Source: Diorhabda sublineata
Lineage: Eukaryota; Arthropoda; Insecta; Coleoptera; Chrysomelidae
Direction: 5' to 3'
Assembly (NCBI RefSeq): GCF_026230105.1
Contig: NC_079479.1
Coordinates: forward strand, 16,751,734 to 16,815,733
DNA: 64,000 bases
Shown here: one piece after another, positions 1 to 11,041 of the stretch
Numbering within the stretch: position 1 is the first letter of the stretch
Layout: each line of letters opens with the position of its first letter
The notes under the pieces: model-generated
What the model saw: the letters and a program-made list of their open reading frames with translations, nothing else
Told to the model about the DNA's origin: nothing
The model's database searches: none
Position numbers and translations under genes: made by a program

Positions 1-23
1 AGAATCGACTTCAATGGGCTTCA
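1..23 (+). repeat. Partial monomer at left edge
   Basis: These bases are the last 23 of a monomer, from AGAATCGACTTCAA to the position before the first full copy. They show that the array continues to the left of the window. Confidence 0.95.
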
Positions 24-170
24 ATGAATGTAAATCGACGATATCTGACAAAGTTAGATGCAAACTCATTCAAATATATGAGAAATGTTGAAATTCGACT
101 TCAAATGAGGAAGATAGACTTTGAAAATTTTCAATCAACACAAAGTGAGAATCGACTTCAATGGGCTTCA
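24..170 (+). repeat. Reference monomer (matches my consensus)
   Basis: This copy has the commonest base at every position by my reading, so it serves as the reference. Landmarks by monomer position: GATATC (an EcoRV site) at 17-22; ACAAAGT at 27-33; a TATA-like AAATATATGAG at 49-59; CGACTTCAA at 73-81; the palindrome TTGAAAATTTTCAA at 98-111; ACAAAGTGAGA at 118-128; and the direct repeat CTTCAATG/CTTCAATG starting at 133 and 143 and running into the next monomer. It has four CpG sites. Translated from its first base it gives 49 residues starting MNVNRRYLTK with no stop. The choice of start point is arbitrary. Confidence 0.95.
121..134. other. 14-bp perfect palindrome with A4T4 core (one per monomer; example)
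   Basis: TTGAAAATTTTCAA is identical to its own reverse complement and recurs at monomer position 98-111 across the array. Its centre GAAAATTTTC is the classic A4T4 sequence that bends DNA when repeated in helical phase (established knowledge). Domain D often carries TTGAAAATTTCCAA, which breaks the symmetry. The 2-bp deletions in domains A and B remove two T just upstream and leave GAAAATTTTC intact. A role in curvature, nucleosome placement or protein binding is inference. Confidence 0.85.
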
Positions 171-173
171 ATG
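156..173 (+). repeat. Short direct repeat across the monomer junction (example)
   Basis: CTTCAATGGGCTTCAATG: the 8-mer CTTCAATG occurs twice, 10 bp apart, in every consensus-like monomer. TTCAA occurs five times per monomer, at positions 46, 77, 107, 134 and 144, which suggests an older sub-repeat structure. Confidence 0.85.
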
Positions 174-754
174 AAAGTAAATCGACGATATCTGACAAAG
201 TTAGATGCAAACTCATTCAAATATATGAGAAATGTTGAAAATCGACATCAAATGAGGAAGATAGACTGAAAATTTTCAATCAATACAAAGTGAGAATCGA
301 CTTCAATGGGCTTCAATGAATGTAAATCGACGATATCTGACAAAGTTAGATGCAAACTCATTCAAATATATGAGAAATGTTGAAATTCGACTTCAAATGA
401 GGTAGATAGACTTTGAAAATTTTCAATCAACACAAAGTGAGAATCGACTTCAATGGGCTTCAATGAATGTAAATGGACGATATCTGACAAAGTTAGATGC
501 AAACTCATTCAAATATATGAGAAATGTTGAAATTCGACTTCAAATGAGGTAGATAGACTTTGAAAATTTTCAATCAACACAAAGTGAGAATCGACTTTGA
601 TGGGCTTCAATGAAAGTAAATCGACGATATCTGACAAAGTTAGATGCAAACTCATTCAAATATATGAGAAATGTTGAAAATCGACATCAAATGAGGAAGA
701 TAGACTGAAAATTTTCAATCAATACAAAGTGAGAATCGACTTCAATGGGCTTCA

Positions 755-1342
755 ATGAATGTAAATCGACGATATCTGACAAAGATAGATGCAAACTCAT
801 TCAAATATATGAGAAATGATGAAATTCGACTTCAAATGAGGAAGATAAACTTTGAAAATTTCCAATCAACACAAAGTGAGAATCGACTTCAATGGGCTTC
901 AATGAATGTATATCGACGATATCTGACAAAGTCAGATACAAACTCATTCAAATATATGAGAAATGTTGAAATTCGACTTCAAATGAGGAAGATAAACTTT
1001 GAAAATTTTCAATCAACACAAAGTGAGAATCGACTTCAATGGGCTTCAATGAATGTAAATCGACGATATCTGACAAAGATAGATGCAAACTCATTCAAAT
1101 ATATGAGAAATGATGAAATTCGACTTCAAATGAGGAAGATAAACTTTGAAAATTTCCAATCAACACAAAGTGAGAATCGACTTCAATGGGCTTCAATGAA
1201 TGTATATCGACGATATCTGACAAAGTCAGATACAAACTCATTCAAATATATGAGAAATGTTGAAATTCGACTTCAAATGAGGAAGATAGACTTTGAAAAT
1301 TTCCAATCAACACAAAGTGAGAATCGACTTCAATGGGCTTCA
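755..1342 (+). repeat. Tandem 294-bp dimer, two copies
   Basis: Units 755-1048 and 1049-1342 each pair an AAAGATAGATGC/GATGAAATT monomer with one carrying AATGTATATCGACG and AAGTCAGATAC. The second unit ends with GATAGAC where the first has GATAAAC. The monomer that follows again carries AAAGATAGATGC. Confidence 0.8.
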
Positions 1343-2203
1343 ATGAATGTAAATCGACGATATCTGACAAAGATAGATGCAAACTCATTCAAATATAGAA
1401 GAAATGATGAAATTCGACTTCAAATGTGGAAGATAGACTTTGAAAATTTTCAATCAACACAAAGTGAGAATCGACTTCAATGGGCTTCAATGAATGTAAA
1501 TCGACGATATCTGACAAAGTCAGATGCAAACTCATTCAAAAATATGAGAAATGTTGAAATTCGACTTCAAATGAGGAAGATAAACTTTGAAAATTTTCAA
1601 TCAACACATAGTGAGAATCGACTTCAATGGGCTTCAATGAAAGTAAATCGACGATATCTGACAAAGTCAGATACAAACTCATTCAAATATATAAGGAATG
1701 TTGAAATTCGACTTCAAATGAGGAAGATAGACTTTGAAAATTTTCAATCAACACAAAGTGAGAATCGACTTCAATTGGCTTCAATGAATGTAAATCGACG
1801 ATATCTGACAAAGTCAGATGCAAACTCATTCAAAAAAATGAGAAATGTTGAAATTCGACTTCAAATGAGGAAGATAAACTTTGAAAATTTTCAATCAACA
1901 CAAAGTGAGAATCGACTTCAATGGGCTTCAATGAATGTAAATCGACGATATCTGACAAAGTCAGATACAAACTCATTCAAATATATGAGAAATGTTGAAA
2001 TTCGACTACAAATGAGGAAGATAAACTTTGAAAATTTTCAATCAACACATAGTGAGAATCGACTTCAATGGGCGTCAATGAATGTAAATCGACGATATCT
2101 GACAAAGTCAGATGCAAACTCATTCAAAAATATGAGAAATGTTGAAATTCGACTTCAAATGAGGAACATAAACTTTGGAAAATTTTCAAACAACACAAAG
2201 TGA

Positions 2204-3380
2204 GAATCGACTTCAATGGGCTTCAATGAATGTAAATCGATGATATCTGACAAAGTCAGATGCAAACTCATTCAAATATATGAGAAATGTTGAAATTCGA
2301 CTTCAAATGAGGAAGATAAACTTTGAAAATTTTCAATCAACACAAAGTGAGAATCGACTTCAATGGGCTTCAATGAATGTAAATCGACGATATCTGACAA
2401 AGTCAGATACAAACTCATTCAAATATATGAGAAATGTTGAAATTCGACTACAAATGAGGAAGATAAACTTTGAAAATTTTCAATCAACACATAGTGAGAA
2501 TCGACATCAATGGGCTTCAATGAATGTAAATCGACGATATCTGACAAAGATAGATGCGAACTCATTCAAATATATGAGAAATGATGAAATTCTACTTCAA
2601 ATGAGGAAGATAGACTTTGAAAATTTTCAATCAACACATAGTGAGAATCGACTTCAATGGGCTTCAATGAAAGTAAATCGACGATATCTGACAAAGTCAG
2701 ATACAAACTCATTCAAATATATAAGGAATGTTGAAATTCGACTTCAAATGAGGAAGATAGACTTTGAAAATTTTCAATCAACACAAAGTGAGAATCGACT
2801 TCAATGGGCTTCAATGAATGTAAATCGACGATATCTGACAAAGTCAGATGCAAACTCATTCAAAAATATGAGAAATGTTGAAATTCGACTTCAAATGAGG
2901 AAGATAAACTTTGAAAATTTTCAATCAACACAAAGTGAGAATCGACTTCAATGGGCTTCAATGAATGTAAATCGACGATATCTGACAAAGTCAGATACAA
3001 ACTCATTCAAATATATGAGAAATGTTGAAATTCGACTACAAATGAGGAAGATAAACTTTGAAAATTTTCAATCAACACATAGTGAGAATCGACATCAATG
3101 GGCTTCAATGAATGTAAATCGACGATATCTGACAAAGATAGATGCGAACTCATTCAAATATATGAGAAATGATGAAATTCTACTTCAAATGAGGAAGATA
3201 GACTTTGAAAATTTTCAACCAACACAAAGTGAGAATCGACTTCAATGGGCTTCAATGAATGTAAATCGACGATATCTGACAAAGTCAGATGCAAACTCAT
3301 TCAAAAATATGAGAAATGTTGAAATTCGACTTCAAATGAGGAACATAAACTTTGGAAAATTTTCAAACAACACAAAGTGA
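2204..3380 (+). repeat. 8-monomer block ending in a 1-bp insertion variant
   Basis: The block ends just after a monomer with GGAACATAAACTTTGGAAAA, which contains one extra G, and with CAAACAACAC. The same monomer ends the preceding sequence (about 2177) and the next block (about 4090). The length is 8 x 147 + 1 bp. It shows that a frameshifting variant was copied as part of a larger unit. Confidence 0.75.
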
Positions 3381-4116
3381 GAATCGACTTCAATGGGCTT
3401 CAATGAATGTAAATCGATGATATCTGACAAAGTCAGATGCAAACTCATTCAAATATATGAGAAATGTTGAAATTCGACTTCAAATGAGGAAGATAAACTT
3501 TGAAAATTTTCAATCAACACATAGTGAGAATCGACATCAATGGGCTTCAATGAATGTAAATCGACGATATCTGACAAAGATAGATGCGAACTCATTCAAA
3601 TATATGAGAAATGATGAAATTCTACTTCAAATGAGGAAGATAGACTTTGAAAATTTTCAACCAACACAAAGTGAGAATCGACTTCAATGGGCTTCAATGA
3701 ATGTAAATCGACGATATCTGACAAAGATAGATGCAAACTTATTCAAATATATGAGAAATGATGGAATTCGACTTCAAATGAGGAAGATAGACTTTGAAAA
3801 TTTTCAATCAACACAAAGTGAGAATCGACTTCAATGGGCTTCAATGAATGTAAATCGACGATATCTGACAAAGTCAGATACAAACTCATTCAAATATATG
3901 AGAAATGTTGAAATTCGACTACAAATGAGGAAGATAAACTTTGAAAATTTTCAATCAACACATAGTGAGAATCGACTTCAATGGGCTTCAATGAATGTAA
4001 ATCGACGATATCTGACAAAGTCAGATGCAAACTCATTCAAAAATATGAGAAATGTTGAAATTCGACTTCAAATGAGGAACATAAACTTTGGAAAATTTTC
4101 AAACAACACAAAGTGA
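3381..4116 (+). repeat. 5-monomer block ending in the same 1-bp insertion variant
   Basis: It ends at the third copy of the GGAACATAAACTTTGGAAAA monomer and is 5 x 147 + 1 bp long. Compared with 2204-3380 it has fewer monomers between the same flanking types, as expected from unequal exchange. Confidence 0.7.
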
Positions 4117-5902
4117 GAATCGACTTCAATGGGCTTCAATGAATGTAAATCGATGATATCTGACAAAGTCAGATGCAAACTCATTCAAATATATGAGAAA
4201 TGTTGAAATTCGACTTCAAATGAGGAATATAAACTTTGAAAATTTTCAATCAACACAAAGTGAGAATCGACTTCAATGGGCTTCAATGAATGTAAATCGA
4301 CGATATCTGACAAAGTCAGATACAAACTCATTCAAATATATGAGAAATGTTGAAATTCGACTACAAATGAGGAAGATAAACTTTGAAAATTTTCAATCAA
4401 CACATAGTGAGAATCGACATCAATGGGCTTCAATGAATGTAAATCGACGATATCTGACAAAGATAGATGCGAACTCATTCAAATATATGAGAAATGATGA
4501 AATTCTACTTCAAATGAGGAAGTTAGACTTTGAAAATTTTCAACCAACACAAAGTGAGAATCGACTTCAATGGGCTTCAATGAATGTAAATCGACGATAT
4601 CTGACAAAGATAGATGCAAACTTATTCAAATATATGAGAAATGATGGAATTCGACTTCAAATGAGGAAGATAGACTTTGAAAATTTTCAATCAACACAAA
4701 GTGAGAATCGACTTCAATGGGCTTCAATGAATGTAAATCGACGATATCTGACAAAGATAGATGCAAACTCATTCAAATATATGAGAAATGATGGAATTCG
4801 ACTTCAAATGAGGAAGATAGACTTTGAAAATTTTCAATCAACACAAAGTGAGCATCGACTTCAATGGGCTTCAATGAATGTAAATCGACGATATCTGACA
4901 AAGTTAGATGCAAACTCATTCAAATATATGAGAAATGTTGAAATTCGACTTCAAATGAGGAAGATAAACTTTGAAAATTTTCAATCAACACATAGTGAGT
5001 ATCGACTTCAATGGGCTTCCATGAATGTAAATCGACGATATCTGACAAAGATAGATGCAAACTCATTCAAATATATGAGAAATGATGAAATTCGACTTCA
5101 AATGAGGAAGATAGACTTTACAAATTTTCAACCAACACAAAGTGAGAATCGACTTCAATGGGCTTCAATGAATGTAAATCGACGATATCTGACAAAGTCA
5201 GATACAAACTCATTCAAATATATAAGAAATGTTGGAATTCGACTTCAGATGAGGAAGTTAGACTTTGAAAATTTTCAGTCAACACAAAGTGAGAATCGAA
5301 TTCAATGGGCTTCAATGAATGTAAATCGACGATATCTGACAAAGATAGATGCAAACTCATTCAAATATATGAGAAATGTTGAAATTCGACTTCAAATGAG
5401 GAAGATAGACTTTGAAAATTTTCAATCAACACAAAGTGAGAATCGACTTCAATGGGCTTCAATGAATGTAAATCGACGATATCTGACAAAGTCAGATACA
5501 AACTCATTCAAATATATAAGGAATGTTGAAATCCGACTTCAAATGAGGAAGATAGACTTTGAAAATTCTCAATCAACACAAAGTGAGAATCGACTTCAAT
5601 GGGCTTCAATGAATGTAAATCGACGATATCTGACAAAGTCACATACAAACTCATTCAAATATATGAGAAATGTTGAAATTCGACTTCAAATGAGGAAGAT
5701 AAACTTTGAAACTTTTCAATCAACACAAAGTGAGAATCGACTTCAATGGGCTTCAATGAATGTAAATCGACGATATCTGACAAAGTCAGATGCAAACTCA
5801 TTCAAATATATGAGAAATGTTGAAATTCGACTTCAAATGAGGAAGATAAACTTTGAAAATTTTCAATCAACACAAAGTGAGAATCGACTTCAATGGGCTT
5901 CA

Positions 5903-7535
5903 ATGAATGTAAATCGACGATATCTGACAAAGTTAGATGCAAACTCATTCAAATATATGAGAAATGTTGGAATTCGACTTCAAATGAGGAAGATAGACTT
6001 TGACAATTTCCAATCAACACAAAGTGAGAATCGACTTCAATGGGCTTCAATGAATGTAAATCGACGATATCTGACAAAGATAGATGCAAACTCATTCAAA
6101 TATATGAGAAATGATGAAATTCGACTTCAAATGTGGAAGATAGACTTTGAAAATTTTCAATCAACACAAAGTGAGAATCGACTTCAATGGGCTTCAATGA
6201 ATGTAAATCGACGATATCTGACAAAGTTAGATGCAAACTCATTCAAATATATGAGAAATGTTGAAATTCGACTTCAAATGAGGAAGATAGACTTTGAAAA
6301 TTTTCAATCAACACCAAGTGAGAATCGACTTCAATGGGCTTCAATGAATGTAAATCGACGATATCTGAAAAAGTCAGATGCAAACTCATTCAAAAATATG
6401 AGAAATGTTGAAATTCGACTTCAAATGAGGAAGATAAACTTTGAAAATTTTCAATCAACACATAGTGAGAATCGACTTCAATGGGCTTCAATGAATGTAA
6501 ATCGACGATATCTGACAAAGTCAGATACAAACTCATTCAAATATATAAGGAATGTTGAAATTCGACTTCAAATGAGGAAGATAGTCTTTGAAAATTTTCA
6601 ATCAACACAAAGTGAGAATGGACTTCAATGGGCTTCAATGAATGTAAATCGACGATATCTGACAAAGTCAGATACAAACTCATTCAAATATATAAGGAAT
6701 GTTGAAATTCGACTTCAGATGAGGAAGATAGACTTTGAAAATTTTCAATCAACACAAAGTGAGAATCGACTTCAATGGGCTTCAATGAATGTAATTCGAC
6801 GATATCTGACAATGTCAGATACAAACTCATTAAAATATATAAGAAAAGTTGGAATTCGACTTCAGATGAGGAAGATAGACTGAAAATTTTCAATCAACAC
6901 AAAGTGAGAATCGACTTCAATGGGCTTCAATGAATGTAAATCGACGATATCTGACAAAGATAGATGCAAACTCATTCAAATATATGAGAAATGATGAAAT
7001 TCGACTTCAAATGAGGAAGATAGACTTTGAAAATTTTCAATCAACACAAAGTGAGAATCGACTTCAATGGGCTTCAATGAATGTAAATCGACGATATCTG
7101 ACAAAGTTAGATGCAAACTCATTCAAATATATGAGAAATGTTGAAATTCGACTACAAATGAGGAAGATGGACTTTGAAAATTTTCAATCAACACAAAGTG
7201 AGAATCGACTTCAATGGGCTTCAATGAATGTAAATCGACGATATCTGACAAAGTCAGATACAAACTCATTCAAATATATAAGGAATGTTGAAATTCGACT
7301 TCAAATGAGGAAGATAAACTTTGAAAATTTTCAATCAACACATAGTGAGAATCGACATCAATGGGCTTCAATGAATGTAAATCGACGATATCTGACAAAG
7401 TCAGATACAAACTCATTCAAATATATAAGGAATGTTGAAATTCGACTTCAAATGAGGAAGATAGACTTTGAAAATTCTCAATCAACACAAAGTGAGAATC
7501 GACTTCAATGGGCTTCAATGAATGTAAATCGATGA
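5903..7535 (+). repeat. Large domain-B block, copy 1
   Basis: The monomer order starts with one carrying GACTTTGACAATTTCC, then one with AAATGTGGAAG, one with ACACCAAGTG, one with CTGAAAAAGTCAG, one with GATAGTCTTTG, and later GTAATTCGACG with a 2-bp deletion near 6881. The same order recurs at 11042-12674 and in part at 15154. Copies 1 and 2 have the same total length although each lacks one monomer present in the other. Confidence 0.8.
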
Positions 7536-7664
7536 TATCTGACAAAGTCACATACAAACTCATTCAAATATATGAGAAATGTTGAAATTCGACTTCAAAT
7601 GAGGAAGATAAACTTTGAAAATTTTCAATCAACACAAAGTGAGAATCGACTTCAATGGGCTTCA

Positions 7665-9134
7665 ATGAATGTAAATCGACGATATCTGACAAAGTCAGAT
7701 ACAAACTCATTCAAATATATAAGGAATGTTGAAATTCGACTTCAAATGAGGAAGATAGACTTTGAAAATTCTCAATCAACACAAAGTGAGAATCGACTTC
7801 AATGGGCTTCAATGAATGTAAATCGACGATATCTGACAAAGTCACATACACACTCATTCAAATATATGAGAAATGTTGAAATTCGACTTCAAATGAGGAA
7901 GATAAACTTTGAAAATTTTCAATCAACACAAAGTGAGAATCGACTTCAATGGGCTTCAATGAATGTAAATCGACGATATCTGACAAAGTCAGATGCAAAC
8001 TCATTCAAATATATGAGAAATGTTGAAATTCGACTTCAAATGAGGAAGATAAACTTTGAAAATTTTCAATCAACACAAAGTGAGAATCGACTTCAATGGG
8101 CTTCAATGAATGTAAATCGACGATATCTGACAAAGATAGATGCAAACTCATTCAAATATATGAGACATGATGAAATTCGACTTCAAATGAGGAAGATAGA
8201 CTTCGAAAATTTTCAATCAACACAAAGTGAGAATCGACTTCAATGGGCTTCAATGAATGTAAATCGACGATATCTGACAAAGTTAGATGCAAACTCATTC
8301 AAATATATGAGAAATGTTGAAATTCGACTTCAAATGAGGAAGATAGACTTTGAAAATTTTCAATCAACACAAAGTGAGAATCGACTTCAATGGGCTTCAA
8401 TGAATGTAAATCGACGATATCTGACAAAGTCAGATACAAACTCATTCAAATATATAAGGAATGTTGAAATCCGACTTCAAATGAGGAAGATAGACTTTGA
8501 AAATTCTCAATCAACACAAAGTGAGAATCGACTTCAATGGGCTTCAATGAATGTAAATCGACGATATCTGACAAAGTCACATACAAACTCATTCAAATAT
8601 ATGAGAAATGTTGAAATTCGACTTCAAATGAGGAAGATAAACTTTGAAACTTTTCAATCAACACAAAGTGAGAATCGACTTCAATGGGCTTCAATGAATG
8701 TAAATCGACGATATCTGACAAAGTCAGATGCAAACTCATTCAAATATATGAGAAATGTTGAAATTCGACTTCAAATGAGGAAGATAAACTTTGAAAATTT
8801 TCAATCAACACAAAGTGAGAATCGACTTCAATGGGCTTCAATGAATGTAAATCGACGATATCTGACAAAGATAGATGCAAACTCATTCAAATATATGAGA
8901 CATGATGAAATTCGACTTCAAATGAGGAAGATAGACTTTGAAAATTTTCAATCAACACAAAGTGAGAATCGACTTCAATGGGCTTCAATGAATGTAAATC
9001 GACGATATCTGACAAAGTTAGATGCAAACTCATTCAAATATATGAGAAATGTTGAAATTCGACTTCAAATGAGGAAGATAGACTTCGAAAATTTTCAATC
9101 AACACAAAGTGAGAATCGACTTCAATGGGCTTCA
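7665..9134 (+). repeat. Tandem 735-bp pentamer, two copies (7665-8399, 8400-9134)
   Basis: Each unit has five monomers in order: GAAAATTCTCAATC type, AAGTCACATAC type, AAGTCAGATGC with GATAAAC, GAGACATGATGAAATT type, and AAGTTAGATGC type. Single copies of the pentamer occur at 12804-13538 and 17649-18383 in the same context, so the tandem duplication is specific to this place. Confidence 0.8.
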
Positions 9135-11041
9135 ATGAATGTAAATCGACGATATCTGACAAAGTTAGATGCAAACTCATACAAATATATAAGAAATGTT
9201 GAAATTCGATTTCATATGGGGAAGATAGACTTTGAGAATTTTCAATCAACACAAAGTGAGAATCGACTTTAATGGGCTTCAATGAATGTAAATCGACGGT
9301 ATCTGACAAAGTTAGATGCAAACTCATTCAAATATATGAGAAATGTTGAAATTCGACTTCAAATGAGGAAGATAGACTGAAAATTTTCAATCAACACAAA
9401 GTGAGAATCGCCTTCAATGGGCTTCAATGAATGTAAATCGAGCATATCTGACAAAGTCAGATACAAACTCATTCAAATATATGAAAAATGTCGAAATTCG
9501 ACTTCAAATGAGGAAGATAGACTTTGAAAATTTTCAATAAACACAAAGTGAGAATCGACTTCAATGGGCTTCAATGAATGTAAATCGACGATATCTGACG
9601 AAGTTAGATGCAAACTCATTCAAATATATGAGAAATGTTGAAATTCGACTTCAAATGAGGAAGATAAACTTTGAAAATTTTCAATCAACACAAAGTGAGA
9701 ATCGACTTCAATGGGCTTCAATGAATGTAAATCGACGATATCTGACAAAGTTAGATGCAAACTCATTCAAATATATGAGAAATGTTGGAATTCGACTTCA
9801 AATGAGGAAGATAGACTTTGACAATTTCCAATCAACACAAAGTGAGAATCGACTTCAATGGGCTTCAATGAATGTAAATCGACGATATCTGACAAAGATA
9901 GATGCAAACTCATTCAAATATATGAGAAATGATGAAATTCGACTTCAAATGTGGAAGATAGACTTTGAAAATTTTCAATCAACACAAAGTGAGAATCGAC
10001 TTCAATGGGCTTCAATGAATGTAAATCGACGATATCTGACAAAGTTAGATGCAAACTCATACAAATATATAAGAAATGTTGAAATTCGATTTCAAATGGG
10101 GAAGATAGACTTTGAGAATTTTCAATCAACACAAAGTGAGAATCGACTTTAATGGGCTTCAATGAATGTAAATCGACGGTATCTGACAAAGTTAGATGCA
10201 AACTCATTCAAATATATGAGAAATGTTGGAATTCGACTTCAAATGAGGAAGATAGACTTTGACAATTTCCAATCAACACAAAGTGAGAATCGACTTCAAT
10301 GGGCTTCAATGAATGTAAATCGACGATATCTGACAAAGATAGATGCAAACTCATTCAAATATATGAGAAATGTTGAAATTCGACTTCAAATGAGGAAGAT
10401 AGACTTTGAAAATTTTCAATCAACACCAAGTGAGAATCGACTTCAATGGGCTTCAATGAATGTAAATCGACGATATCTGACAAAGTTAGATGCAAACTCA
10501 TACAAATATATAAGAAATGTTGAAATTCGATTTCAAATGGGGAAGATAGACTTTGAGAATTTTCAATCAACACAAAGTGAGAATCGACTTTAATGGGCTT
10601 CAATGAATGTAAATCGACGGTATCTGACAAAGTTAGATGCAAACTCATTCAAATATATGAGAAATGTTGAAATTCGACTTCAAATGAGGAAGATAGACTG
10701 AAAATTTTCAATCAACACAAAGTGAGAATCGCCTTCAATGGGCTTCAATGAATGTAAATCGAGCATATCTGACAAAGTCAGATACAAACTCATTCAAATA
10801 TATGAAAAATGTCGAAATTCGACTTCAAATGAGGAAGATAGACTTTGAAAATTTTCAATAAACACAAAGTGAGAATCGACTTCAATGGGCTTCAATGAAT
10901 GTAAATCGACGATATCTGACGAAGTTAGATGCAAACTCATTCAAATATATGAGAAATGTTGAAATTCGACTTCAAATGAGGAAGATAAACTTTGAAAATT
11001 TTCAATCAACACAAAGTGAGAATCGACTTCAATGGGCTTCA

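Larger units (their letters stand above)
1..754 (+). repeat. Domain A: AAGTTAGATG-type monomers with a repeated deletion variant
   Basis: Monomers carry AAAGTTAGATGC. The monomer at 171-315 has ATGAAAGTAAATCG, GTTGAAAATCGACATC, a 2-bp deletion giving GACTGAAAATT, and CAATACAAAG. Nearly the same monomer recurs at 610-754, so the spacing is three monomers less 2 bp (439 bp). The two monomers between them carry GAGGTAGATAG, an in-frame TAG, and the second also has GACTTTGATGGG, an in-frame TGA. Confidence 0.8.

Noticed and set aside
72..82. TATA-like AAATATATGAG in each monomer as a promoter
   Set aside because: It is a short AT-rich match expected in such sequence, repeated in every monomer, with no other promoter element or transcript evidence.
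94..104. AATTCGACTTC as a tRNA-type B box, suggesting origin from a tRNA-derived element
   Set aside because: It differs from the B-box consensus GGTTCGANTCC at three positions, and I found no convincing A box at a suitable distance.
24..170. CENP-B box
   Set aside because: ATTCGACTTCAAATGAG starts like the box, but the required A at position 10 and the CGGG block are missing.
4193..6883. An 896-codon open frame and many similar ones on the given strand, as a repeat protein gene
   Set aside because: Each is a run of 49-codon monomers with no unique N- or C-terminal part. The start codon is simply the first internal ATG after a stop. TAA, TAG and TGA all occur as breaks, so no single changed genetic code would rescue the frame, and indels shift it. 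Most variation changes amino acids.
9034..9327. 97-codon open frames on the reverse strand as genes
   Set aside because: They arise wherever the AACTCATACAAATAT-type or similar variant removes the single reverse-frame stop. They have the same monomer content and no separate features.
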